From Lachnospiraceae bacterium (GTDB taxonomy: Bacteria; Bacillota; Clostridia; Lachnospirales; Lachnospiraceae), in the NCBI GenBank assembly GCA_014804655.1, contig JAAUZK010000032.1, positions 1-64,000 of the forward strand: a DNA stretch of 64,000 bases, in the 5' to 3' direction. The position numbers and the translations under genes are program-made. Shown piece by piece: positions 8,574 to 16,885 of the stretch (its first letter is position 1; every line of letters starts with the position of its first letter). The notes under the pieces were generated by a model that did no database searches, was not told the DNA's origin, and was given only the letters and a program-made list of their open reading frames with translations.

Positions 8574-9962
8574 ATGGAGAGGATCAATTTGAATCATAGC
8601 GGAGACAATAACTACTATAACAATGATTACAGCCAGAGGAACATGAACCAAGGTGCAAACAGCCCCTATTATCAGCAGCCGGCACCAGTGCCGCCACAGT
8701 ATCCCTATCCTCCGGCGGGAGGTCAGAATAGTAAAGGCAGCGGCGTATTTCTGCTGGGGCTTCTGGTGGGTGTGATCATTACCGCATTGGTGGGAAGCTG
8801 TGCATATGTAGGAACGAAGCTGTATCATCTGGCAGGCGGCCGGTCGGCGAAGACAGCCAGTGCGGACGGCAGCGCCGGGAACAGTCTGGTAAACGACGAC
8901 ACTTTAGAGAAGCTGGAAGCCTTGGAGGAAGTGATCGACAAGTATTATTATAAAGATGAAGACATTGACATCGAAGAAATGACGGAGGGAATGTATTCCG
9001 GCCTGGTGGCTTCTTTGGGGGATCCTTATTCGGTTTATTATACTGCGGAAGAGTGGAAGGAACTGATGGCGGATACAGAGGGGATCTATTACGGAATCGG
9101 CGCTTATCTGCAGTTAGATACCGCCACCGGATTAGCCAAGATTAACGGCGTAATTGCGGACACTCCGGCAGAGGAAGCAGGTCTGCGGGAGAATGACATC
9201 ATATATCAGGTGGACGAAGAGATGATTCAGGGACTGGAATTGTCGGAGATTGTGTCCAGAATAAAGGGCGAGGAAGGAACTACCGTTCATCTGACTATTG
9301 TCCGGGAAGGAGAGTCGGATTATTTGGAGATTGACGTGGAGAGACGCAAGATCGAATCTCCCACCGTCAAATATGAGATGTATGATAACGGAGTAGGGTA
9401 TATTCAGATCACAGAGTTTGACGATGTGACAACGGATCAGTTTACGGAAGCTCTGGCAGTAGTCAAAGGTTCCGGGGCAAAAGGATTGATTCTGGATCTG
9501 CGCAGTAACCCGGGAGGAAGCCTTCCGGTAGTGGTAGATATCGCCAGATCGATTTTGCCAAAAGGATTGATCGTATATACGGAAGATAAATACGGCAAGA
9601 GAGATGAGTATACCTGCGACGGTAAGAAAGAGTTGGATATTCCGATGGTGGTGCTGATTAATGGTAATTCGGCAAGCGCGTCTGAGATACTTGCGGGAGC
9701 CATCAAAGACTATGATAAGGGAACACTGATCGGCACGACTACATTTGGCAAAGGCATTGTACAGCGTGTGCTGCCGCTTACGGACGGAACAGCGCTGAAG
9801 CTGACAATCAGTTCCTACTATACGCCGAAAGGAAATAATATCCACGGAATCGGCATTGATCCCGATATTGAATGTGAATTTGACAGTGAGGCGTATTATG
9901 AGAGAGGCGTGGATAATCAGTTGGAGCGTGCGAAACAGGAGATCGAGCGAATGATCAAATAG
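8574..9962 (+). CDS. S41-family C-terminal processing peptidase (CtpA-like)
   Basis: 462 residues. The cytoplasmic N-terminus is rich in Asn, Tyr, Gln and Pro (about 1-55). A membrane helix (about 62-88) is followed by a PDZ domain (about 175-250) and the S41 protease core. The Ser nucleophile is in GNSASASEIL and the Lys base in FGKGIVQ. It is anchored in the membrane with the protease outside the cell and trims substrates from their C-termini. In Bacillus, CtpB acts in signalling and other Ctp proteins control cell-wall hydrolases. Its place 11 bases after the M23 hydrolase makes that hydrolase a plausible substrate (inference). Confidence 0.9.
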   Translation: MERINLNHSGDNNYYNNDYSQRNMNQGANSPYYQQPAPVPPQYPYPPAGGQNSKGSGVFLLGLLVGVIITALVGSCAYVGTKLYHLAGGRSAKTASADGSAGNSLVNDDTLEKLEALEEVIDKYYYKDEDIDIEEMTEGMYSGLVASLGDPYSVYYTAEEWKELMADTEGIYYGIGAYLQLDTATGLAKINGVIADTPAEEAGLRENDIIYQVDEEMIQGLELSEIVSRIKGEEGTTVHLTIVREGESDYLEIDVERRKIESPTVKYEMYDNGVGYIQITEFDDVTTDQFTEALAVVKGSGAKGLILDLRSNPGGSLPVVVDIARSILPKGLIVYTEDKYGKRDEYTCDGKKELDIPMVVLINGNSASASEILAGAIKDYDKGTLIGTTTFGKGIVQRVLPLTDGTALKLTISSYYTPKGNNIHGIGIDPDIECEFDSEAYYERGVDNQLERAKQEIERMIK

Positions 9963-10020
9963 AGTGAAGCACTGATAGTGTAGTCCGCAGATTGACAGCA
10001 TAGACATAGAGGAACGATGT

Positions 10021-11331
10021 ATGAATATCGTATTGTTATCGGGCGGATCGGGCAAACGTCTGTGGCCGCTTTCCAATGATACCCGTTCCAAGCAATTTAT
10101 TAAGATTTTTAAGACGGCAGACGGGGAATATGAATCCATGGTACAACGGGTGTACCGGCAGATCAGATCGGTTGATAAAGATGCCGGTATTACCATTGCG
10201 ACATCGAAGTCGCAGGTGTCGGCGATACACAATCAGCTGGGTGAGAATGTGGGTGTAAGCGTGGAACCATGCAGAAGGGACACTTTTCCGGCAATTGCTC
10301 TTGCGGCGGCATACTTGCATGATGTGAGCGGGATATCGGAGCAGGAAGCGTTGGTGGTTTGCCCGGTAGATCCTTATGTGGAAGAAGACTATTTTGAGGC
10401 GCTTCGCAAACTGGGCGAACGTGCAGAAACCGGGAATGCCAATCTGGTGCTCATGGGGATAGAACCTACTTATCCCAGTGCTAAATACGGATATATCATC
10501 CCGGAGAGTAAGGATAATATCAGCAGAGTATCCGTATTTAAGGAGAAACCGACGGAGGAGACGGCGCGGGAATATATTGCACAGGGCGCGCTCTGGAACG
10601 GAGGCGTATTCGCTTTCCGGCTGGAGTATGTGTTGCGGCGAGCCCATGAATTGATTGAATTTGCAGACTATCAGGATCTTTTCGCCAAGTATGATTCACT
10701 GACAAAGATCAGTTTTGACTATGCGGTAGTAGAGCATGAGCAGCATATCGAGGTGATGCGCTTTGCGGGCATGTGGAAGGATATGGGGACATGGAATACG
10801 CTGACAGAAGCGATGGAGAACGACCATATCGGTAAGGCGATCCTGAACGAGCGATGCGAGAACGTGCATGTGGTGAATGAACTCAATGTTCCGGTGCTGT
10901 GTATGGGTCTGAAAGATATGGTTGTGTCAGCCAGCCCGGAGGGGATTCTTGTGTCAGACAAGAATCAGTCGAGTTATATTAAGCCGTATGTAGACGAAAT
11001 CAATCAGCAGATCATGTTTGCAGAAAAGTCATGGGGCAGTTTTCAAGTGATAGATATCGGAGAAGGCAGCATGACCATTAAGGTTACCCTGAATCCCGGA
11101 CACGGCATGAATTATCATAGCCATGCGCTGCGTGATGAAGTCTGGACAGTAATCGGTGGCCGGGGCAGGACGATCGTGGATGGCGTGGAGCGTAGTGTCG
11201 GTGCGGGCGATGTGATACGGATGCCTGCCGGGGTGCCGCATACGATTCTGGCGGACACGAAGCTGCAGGTAATCGAGGTGCAGATCGGTTCGGAGATCAG
11301 CGTGCATGATAAGAAGAAGATGGCATTGTGA
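10021..11331 (+). CDS. manC: Mannose-1-phosphate guanylyltransferase (ManC-type, with cupin domain)
   Basis: Makes GDP-mannose for surface polysaccharide. The N-terminal nucleotidyltransferase opens with LSGGSGKRLWPLS and has the KPT segment in FKEKPTEE. The C-terminal cupin (about 345-425) shows the GHGMNYHSH metal-site pattern and ends in VIEVQIG, as in type II bifunctional phosphomannose isomerase/guanylyltransferases. At 436 residues it is a little shorter than typical ManC proteins of about 470. Whether the isomerase half is active cannot be told by eye. No other polysaccharide genes are adjacent. It ends at a strong terminator. Confidence 0.85.
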   Translation: MNIVLLSGGSGKRLWPLSNDTRSKQFIKIFKTADGEYESMVQRVYRQIRSVDKDAGITIATSKSQVSAIHNQLGENVGVSVEPCRRDTFPAIALAAAYLHDVSGISEQEALVVCPVDPYVEEDYFEALRKLGERAETGNANLVLMGIEPTYPSAKYGYIIPESKDNISRVSVFKEKPTEETAREYIAQGALWNGGVFAFRLEYVLRRAHELIEFADYQDLFAKYDSLTKISFDYAVVEHEQHIEVMRFAGMWKDMGTWNTLTEAMENDHIGKAILNERCENVHVVNELNVPVLCMGLKDMVVSASPEGILVSDKNQSSYIKPYVDEINQQIMFAEKSWGSFQVIDIGEGSMTIKVTLNPGHGMNYHSHALRDEVWTVIGGRGRTIVDGVERSVGAGDVIRMPAGVPHTILADTKLQVIEVQIGSEISVHDKKKMAL

Positions 11332-11340
11332 GGACAATTA

Positions 11341-11370
11341 ATGCGGGAGATAATCTCCCGCATGTTTGTT
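11341..11370 (+). terminator. Terminator after manC
   Basis: ATGCGGGAGA (11341-11350), a TAA loop and TCTCCCGCAT (11354-11363), followed by GTTTGTT. The stem has 10 perfect pairs. Confidence 0.85.
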
Positions 11371-11380
11371 ATGGTGTAGA

Positions 11381-11623
11381 TCAACGGCTATTGCAATAGC
11401 GGTAGCGTCTGCATTCCGTTTTCTCTGCTTCAGATAGAAGTGTCTCTTGCTGCCTTTCTAACATTTCGGTGCGGATGGTTAATTCATCTACTTCACTCTC
11501 TTTTAGCAGATAGTCGGTGGTAACATTAAAAATCTTACTTATTTCAACTAATCGTTCTAATTCGGGTATGGATTCACCAGATTCCCATTTTGAAACAGAC
11601 TGCCGGGATACACCTAGTTTCTC
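11381..11623 (-). pseudogene. XRE-family regulator lacking its N-terminus
   Basis: The minus-strand frame contains the later part of a Cro/C1 helix-turn-helix ([19 protein letters not shown]) and the usual linker ([12 protein letters not shown]). The first 20 or so residues of such a regulator, including helix 1 and a start codon, are missing. Upstream of about 11623 the same open frame runs on into the antisense strand of a uvrB fragment, so the apparent 159-residue ORF is a chimera. Normal relatives start with a short 'LRKEKGLSQEEL'-like stretch before this point. It is a truncated remnant, probably non-functional. Confidence 0.75.
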
Positions 11624-11856
11624 GGCGATCAGCCGCAGGCCATAGAGGCTCTTGTGAAGGGCTTCAAGGAAGGCAGACAATTCCAGACTTTGCTGGGAGT
11701 CACCGGTTCCGGTAAGACTTTTACTATGGCAAATATCATACAGTAGCTCCAGAAACCTACGCTGGTAATAGCGCATAATAAGACTCTTGCGGGGCAGTTG
11801 TACGGTGAATTTAAGGAGTTTTTCCCGGAAAATGCAGTGGAGTATTTTGTGTCCTA
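11624..11856 (+). pseudogene. uvrB 5' fragment (residues 14-90)
   Basis: The plus strand encodes 77 codons aligning without gaps to residues 14-90 of the intact UvrB at 14.8 kb. They include Walker A GVTGSGKT and end at EYFVS. In my hand alignment 71 of 77 residues are identical, while 51 of 231 bases differ, mostly at silent positions. One codon is a TAG (11744-11746), where UvrB has Ala54. Homology stops after the serine codon at 11852-11854. The silent-site pattern means this copy evolved as a working gene in a related genome before being reduced to a piece. It abuts the headless XRE gene at about 11623. Confidence 0.9.
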
Positions 11857-12122
11857 GCATGTAGATATTTTAGACACTCTATATATTGTATTAAGATGAA
11901 CATTAAAATACAATATATAGTGCGCTGGTAGACTCTTAATGCTGAAATGGACTGTATGGAACAGGCATAATGGTGAACAGAATTTGTGGAGAGACAGCAG
12001 TAAAACAATGTATTGCTAGTCAAAAATAATCTGTGGAAAAATAGTGGTGTGAATGGTTCAGTTTAGCAATGGCCGTATTTCGGCAGGGGTTAAAGCGGTA
12101 TACAGGGGGAGGAGGTTGAGCC
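11857..12122. repeat. Spacer with a long inverted repeat (11879-11892 / 11907-11920)
   Basis: CTATATATTGTATT (11879-11892) and its perfect complement AATACAATATATAG (11907-11920) flank a 14-base loop. There is no T run, so an operator or a mobile-element end is as likely as a terminator. The remaining spacer shows no gene; the strong AGGAGG at 12110-12115 belongs to the truncated ABC gene. Confidence 0.5.
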
Positions 12123-12338
12123 GTGGAAAATAAGAAGGACGATGGGAAGAAAATCATAAAAGTGAGTAATCTGAGCAGGAATTATTCTGTGACAGAGAAG
12201 AATGAAAAAAATCACATTTTGGGCAAGCGCAGCCGTAAGACGATTTATGCGGTAAAGGGTATTTCATTCGATATATGTGAAGGACTTGACATTGTTTATA
12301 TTTCAGGCGAAGATAGAAATGTAATGCTTACCTGGTAA
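12123..12338 (+). pseudogene. ABC transporter ATP-binding protein, N-terminal fragment
   Basis: A good ribosome site (AGGAGG, 7 bases before GTG 12123) starts a protein whose first 55 residues look like an ABC-2 type ATPase: IIKVSNLSRNYSV, a Lys/Arg-rich insert, then TIYAVKGISFDICEG. Where the family continues with a glycine-rich Walker A, the sequence reads unrelated residues and stops at 71 residues. No Walker A, signature or Walker B is present. It is the third truncated gene within 1 kb. No continuation can be seen before pepT. Confidence 0.7.
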
Positions 12339-12451
12339 AGAACGTGGGCGCATCTGTCGGAAAAATGTATAATATTGCGCTGGTGGGGAATTTGAAGATG
12401 CTGTTCTAATTATGAACAGTAATCATTTACAATGAAAGGAATAGAAACAAA

Positions 12452-13672
12452 ATGGAAAAGGTAATTGATAATTTTCTGAAATATATAACTATCGACACGG
12501 AATCATCGGAGGACAGTACGTCTCTTCCTTCTACGATGAAGCAGCATGATCTGGCGTCTCTTCTGGAGAAACAGCTTCAGGAAATGGGAGCGGAGGAAAT
12601 CGTATATGATAAGGAGCACTGTTATATTTATGCATCCATTCCGGCGTCCGCAGGATGCGAAGATGCCCCGGTGATCGGTTTTATCGCACATATGGACACC
12701 TCACCGGCAATGTCCGGTGCAGGCGTAAAACCGCGGATCATAGAAGATTATGACGGAGAAGATATTGTATTGAATGAGGAGAAAAAGATTATCACAAGAG
12801 TGGCCGATTTCCCGGAATTGTCTTCCTGTAAAGGGAAGAGAATCATCGTGACGGACGGAACGACGTTGCTTGGAGGAGATGACAAGGCGGGTGCGGCGGA
12901 GATCATGGCGATGGCGGAATATCTGCTGCAGCATACGGAGATTTCCCACGGAAAGATACGGGTCGGTTTTACACCGGACGAAGAGGTGGGCGCCGGCGCG
13001 GATTATTTTGATGTAGAGCTTTTCGGTGCGGATTTCGCCTATACTGTGGATGGCGGCAGACTTGGTGAACTGGAATACGAGAATTTCAATGCGGCAGGAG
13101 CAAAGGTGACCGTACATGGCACGAGCGTACATCCGGGAACCGCGAAGGATAAGATGCGCAATGCGATCTTGATGGCGCAGGAGTTTCAGTCCATGCTTCC
13201 GGCAGCGGAGAACCCCATGTATACTGAAGGTTACGAAGGTTTTTATCACTTGGATACTCTGAACGGTACTGTGGAGGAAGCAGTGGCAAAGTATATTATC
13301 AGAGATCATGACAAGGAGAAATTCGAGGAGAAAAAGGAGAATTTCCTGAGAATCGGAAAGTATTTGAATAAAAAGTACGGAGAAGGAACTTTTGAGATTG
13401 ATATGAAGGATTCCTACTATAACATGCGGGAAGTGATTGAAAAGAATATGCATGTCGTGGAACGGGCGAAGAATATCATGAAAGAACTGGGCGTAGAGCC
13501 GATTGTTGTACCGATCAGAGGGGGCACGGACGGCGCGAGATTATCTTTTATGGGACTGCCTTGTCCGAATCTCTGTACAGGCGGCGGCAATTTCCATGGT
13601 AAGTATGAGTATGTCTGCATCGATGAGATGGAGACGATCGTTAAGCTTCTGGTAAAGATTGCAGAGAGATAA
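12452..13672 (+). CDS. pepT: Peptidase T (tripeptide aminopeptidase, M20B)
   Basis: Cytosolic zinc enzyme releasing the N-terminal residue from tripeptides; 406 residues, the normal length. The metal-site motifs are visible: AHMDTSP (first His/Asp pair, near residue 77), GGDDKAG (bridging Asp), TPDEEVG (catalytic and metal Glu), DGG, and the C-terminal [11 protein letters not shown] with the last His. AAAGGA precedes the ATG. The gene is a single unit between the rearrangement scar and the sirtuin. Confidence 0.95.
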   Translation: MEKVIDNFLKYITIDTESSEDSTSLPSTMKQHDLASLLEKQLQEMGAEEIVYDKEHCYIYASIPASAGCEDAPVIGFIAHMDTSPAMSGAGVKPRIIEDYDGEDIVLNEEKKIITRVADFPELSSCKGKRIIVTDGTTLLGGDDKAGAAEIMAMAEYLLQHTEISHGKIRVGFTPDEEVGAGADYFDVELFGADFAYTVDGGRLGELEYENFNAAGAKVTVHGTSVHPGTAKDKMRNAILMAQEFQSMLPAAENPMYTEGYEGFYHLDTLNGTVEEAVAKYIIRDHDKEKFEEKKENFLRIGKYLNKKYGEGTFEIDMKDSYYNMREVIEKNMHVVERAKNIMKELGVEPIVVPIRGGTDGARLSFMGLPCPNLCTGGGNFHGKYEYVCIDEMETIVKLLVKIAER

Positions 13673-13741
13673 AGAAATAGTTTAGCCAGGTTTAGAGAAG
13701 GTAAGACATATCGGGAGAGCTACCGAGACAGGAGTTTTGAT

Positions 13742-14539
13742 ATGATGCTTCCAGAGTTTTTATCTCAGAGGGAAAAGGAGAAATTTTTCCGTACATTGAA
13801 TGGTGAGCAGAAAATAGATGTGTTGAATGAGATTATAGAAGAATCGAAGCATATCGTTTTTCTTGGCGGAGCAGGTGTCTCTACGGAGAGCGGGATACCA
13901 GATTTTCGGAGTAAGGATGGGCTATACAATAAGAAGGACAGTAAGTTTCGGAAGTATAAACCCGAATATCTGCTCAGCTATGATTGCCTTGACAAGAGGC
14001 CGGAGATATTTTTCTCCTATTTCCGAAAAAATCTGGATTGTCGGACTTTACAGCCTAATGATGCGCATAAGAAACTGGCGGAGATGGAGCTGAAGGGAAT
14101 GCTGGATGGAGTTATCACTCAGAATATTGATGGTCTGCACCAGAAGGCAGGGAGTAAGAAGGTGTGGGAGATCCATGGAAGTGCACTTCGCTGCTATTGT
14201 GTAAGCTGCCGTATAGAATATGGGGCGGAGTTTATTTTTGAAAATACAGAGGAAATACCGCACTGCCCGAAGTGTGGCAAGATGATACGTCCTGATGTAA
14301 CCTTGTATGGAGAGTTCCTGCCACAAAAAGCATATGAAGAAGCCGTCGCACTCATCAGGTATGCGGATTGTCTGATAATTGGCGGAACCTCATTGGAGGT
14401 GGGAAGTGCAGCGCAGCTTGCGCATATGTATCATGGGAAGTATCTTGTGATTATCAATAAAAACAAAACGAAGATGGAAGGCAGGGCAGATCTTGTATTT
14501 CATGACAGCATTGGTAGAGTGATGAATGAGATCAGGTGA
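13742..14539 (+). CDS. NAD-dependent protein deacylase, sirtuin family (copy 1)
   Basis: 265 residues. The NAD-binding motif is GGAGVSTESGIPDFRS, the catalytic segment ITQNIDGLHQKAGSKKVWEIHGS has the active His, and a zinc finger has two CxxC pairs (CVSC, CPKC). It ends with the IIGGTSLEVGSA segment. It removes acetyl or longer acyl groups from lysines using NAD+. A second, clearly different sirtuin lies at 34.4 kb. This copy has an N-terminal extension of about 30 residues and a lid with DSKFRKYKPEYLLS. AGGAG precedes the start. Confidence 0.93.
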   Translation: MMLPEFLSQREKEKFFRTLNGEQKIDVLNEIIEESKHIVFLGGAGVSTESGIPDFRSKDGLYNKKDSKFRKYKPEYLLSYDCLDKRPEIFFSYFRKNLDCRTLQPNDAHKKLAEMELKGMLDGVITQNIDGLHQKAGSKKVWEIHGSALRCYCVSCRIEYGAEFIFENTEEIPHCPKCGKMIRPDVTLYGEFLPQKAYEEAVALIRYADCLIIGGTSLEVGSAAQLAHMYHGKYLVIINKNKTKMEGRADLVFHDSIGRVMNEIR

Positions 14540-14704
14540 AACCGAAAAATTGATATGCTCCCTATATGGTATAATGATGGAAATATCCAAAAACTACCAT
14601 ATGGGGAGCATGTTTATTTAGTAGATAAGGATGAAGATTGGTATAAAAATAAAGAGAACAAGTGTTCTGAAAATGCTGTACAAACTAAGAGTGGTATGAT
14701 ATAA
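14540..14704 (+). other. Post-sirtuin segment: hairpin and short in-frame open stretch
   Basis: An imperfect inverted repeat (14555-14571 with 14595-14611, loop 23) followed by GTTTATTTAG could end sirtuin transcription. The sirtuin frame also stays open after its TGA for about 55 codons, with an ATG at 14555 and protein-like composition (Trp, Tyr, Asp/Lys-rich), up to TAA 14702-14704. There is no ribosome site before that ATG, so I do not call a gene. It may be the tail of a once longer protein. Confidence 0.3.
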
Positions 14705-14768
14705 TCATAACTGCTTCTGAGATAATAGAATTAATGAAGAAATTATGCTGAATCCATAGGAGGTATTT

Positions 14769-16757
14769 ATGGATCATTTTAAGTTAGTTTCAGAATACGC
14801 CCCCACCGGCGACCAGCCCTTGGCGATCGAGGCGCTCGTGGACGGTTTTAAAAAGGGTAACCAGTTCCAGACGCTGCTTGGTGTCACTGGTTCGGGTAAG
14901 ACATTTACCATGGCGAATATCATACAGGCACTGAATAAACCGACTCTTGTGATCGCACACAATAAGACCCTCGCTGGACAGCTCTACGGTGAGTTTAAGG
15001 AATTTTTTCCGGAGAATGCAGTGGAGTATTTTGTGTCCTACTACGACTACTATCAGCCGGAAGCATATGTGCCTTCTACGGATACTTATATCGCAAAAGA
15101 CTCCTCTATTAATGATGAAATTGACAAGCTGAGGCTGTCCGCCACGGCTTCCCTGACGGAACGTAAGGACGTGGTGGTGGTGGCAAGCGTTTCCTGTATC
15201 TATGGTTTGGGAAGCCCGGAGGAATATGCGGGAATGAGCATGTCCCTGCGGCCCGGCATGTGTAAGGACCGCGATGATGTGATCCGTGGTCTGATTGATA
15301 TGCAATATGATCGGAATGACATGGACTTAGACCGCTGCTGCTTCCGGGTGCGGGGCGATGTGGTGGAAGTCTATCCGGCGCAGGGCGGTGATTATTTGAT
15401 CCGTATTGAGTTTTTCGGTGACGAGATCGACCGGATCGCGCAGACAGATCCGCTGACGGGACAGGTTCATGCGACATTGGAGCATGTGATGATCTATCCG
15501 GCCTCTCATTATGTGGTGGCACAGGAGAAGATTCAGACTGCCTGTAAGGAAATTGAGAAAGAGCTGGAAAGTCGGGTAAAATATTTTAAGGGTGAGGACA
15601 AGCTGTTGGAGGCGCAGCGTATCTCGGAGCGCACGAACTTTGATATCGAGATGCTCAGAGAAACCGGTTTTTGTTCCGGTATCGAGAATTACTCACGCCA
15701 TCTGAACGGTATGGCAGAGGGAGAGCCGCCCTTCACACTGCTGGATTATTTTGATGATGATTTTCTCATTATTATAGATGAGTCCCATATGACGATTCCG
15801 CAGATTCGCGGTATGTATGCGGGCGACAGATCCCGCAAGAACACGCTGGTGGATTACGGGTTCCGTCTGCCCTCGGCGCTGGACAACAGGCCACTCAATT
15901 TCGGAGAGTTCGAGCAGCATATCGATCAGATGCTTTTCGTATCCGCTACGCCGTCCGAATACGAGGCGGCGCATGAACTGTTTCGGACGGAGCAGATTAT
16001 CAGGCCTACCGGGCTGCTGGATCCGGAAGTGGATGTGCGGCCGGTGGAGGGGCAGATTGACGATTTGATTTCAGAGATCAATAAAGAGGTAGCGAATCAT
16101 CATAAAGTTCTGGTGACCACCCTCACAAAGCGGATGGCGGAAGACTTGACAAGTTATATGAATGATGTGGGTATTCGCGTGAAGTATCTGCACTCTGATG
16201 TGGACACACTGGAACGGGCGGAGATCATTCGGGACATGCGCTTGGACGTCTTTGATGTGCTGGTGGGCATTAACTTGCTGAGAGAAGGTTTGGATATTCC
16301 CGAGATTTCTCTTGTGGCTATTCTGGACGCTGACAAGGAAGGGTTCCTGCGTTCGGAAACGTCCTTGATCCAGACCATAGGACGTGCGGCGCGTAACGCG
16401 GAAGGACATGTCATCATGTATGCCGACAACATGACGGATTCCATGCGGGCCGCCATCACAGAGACGAACCGCAGACGAGAGATACAGCAGCGGTATAATG
16501 AGGAGCACGGCATCACGCCGCAGACGATTCAGAAGGCGGTTCGTGATCTGATCAGTATTTCCAAGACCATTGCGAAAGAAGAACTACGGTTTGAGAAGGA
16601 CCCGGAATCCATGAGCCGTCAGGAGTTAGAGAAGCTGATCAAGGATGTGGAGAAGCAGATGAAGAAAGCGGCAGCGGATTTAAACTTCGAGGCTGCAGCC
16701 GAGCTGCGTGACAGGATGACGGAACTGAAAGGGAAGCTGCGGGACTTTGATAAGTGA
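14769..16757 (+). CDS. uvrB: Excinuclease ABC subunit B
   Basis: DNA-damage-loading helicase of nucleotide excision repair, 662 residues (normal). It has Walker A GVTGSGKT at 38-45, the beta-hairpin segment [11 protein letters not shown] used to clamp DNA, helicase motifs DESH and TIGRAARN, and a C-terminal UVR domain ([17 protein letters not shown]...) that contacts UvrC. AGGAGG precedes the ATG. uvrA follows in the same direction after a 128-base gap that carries a piece of repeated sequence. Confidence 0.98.
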   Translation: MDHFKLVSEYAPTGDQPLAIEALVDGFKKGNQFQTLLGVTGSGKTFTMANIIQALNKPTLVIAHNKTLAGQLYGEFKEFFPENAVEYFVSYYDYYQPEAYVPSTDTYIAKDSSINDEIDKLRLSATASLTERKDVVVVASVSCIYGLGSPEEYAGMSMSLRPGMCKDRDDVIRGLIDMQYDRNDMDLDRCCFRVRGDVVEVYPAQGGDYLIRIEFFGDEIDRIAQTDPLTGQVHATLEHVMIYPASHYVVAQEKIQTACKEIEKELESRVKYFKGEDKLLEAQRISERTNFDIEMLRETGFCSGIENYSRHLNGMAEGEPPFTLLDYFDDDFLIIIDESHMTIPQIRGMYAGDRSRKNTLVDYGFRLPSALDNRPLNFGEFEQHIDQMLFVSATPSEYEAAHELFRTEQIIRPTGLLDPEVDVRPVEGQIDDLISEINKEVANHHKVLVTTLTKRMAEDLTSYMNDVGIRVKYLHSDVDTLERAEIIRDMRLDVFDVLVGINLLREGLDIPEISLVAILDADKEGFLRSETSLIQTIGRAARNAEGHVIMYADNMTDSMRAAITETNRRREIQQRYNEEHGITPQTIQKAVRDLISISKTIAKEELRFEKDPESMSRQELEKLIKDVEKQMKKAAADLNFEAAAELRDRMTELKGKLRDFDK

Positions 16758-16778
16758 TAGGAGTATGCGGACGAGGAC

Positions 16779-16830
16779 GCTCAGGCGGAAGTATAATCCT
16801 GCGTCACCGCACTTTTGCTCCACAAAAAGA
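16779..16830 (+). repeat. Partial copy of the palindromic element at 35.1 kb
   Basis: GGACGCTCAGGC, GAAGTATA and TCCT, followed by a C-rich stretch and GCTCC, match the left half of the element at 35106-35163 at about four bases in five by eye. No matching right half is present here. It lies in the uvrB-uvrA gap. Confidence 0.6.
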
Positions 16831-16885
16831 TTAAAATAAAGAAGTATAGAGAACTATAGAGAAAGAGAGACACATGGAGGTAACT

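Noticed and set aside
9132..10232. Minus-strand ORF of 366 codons across ctpA and manC
   Set aside because: Spans two real genes on the opposite strand; low-complexity His/Arg/Ile-rich product.
11381..11860. 159-residue XRE-type regulator as an intact gene
   Set aside because: The first half is the antisense of a uvrB piece; only the part from about 11623 down is regulator sequence.
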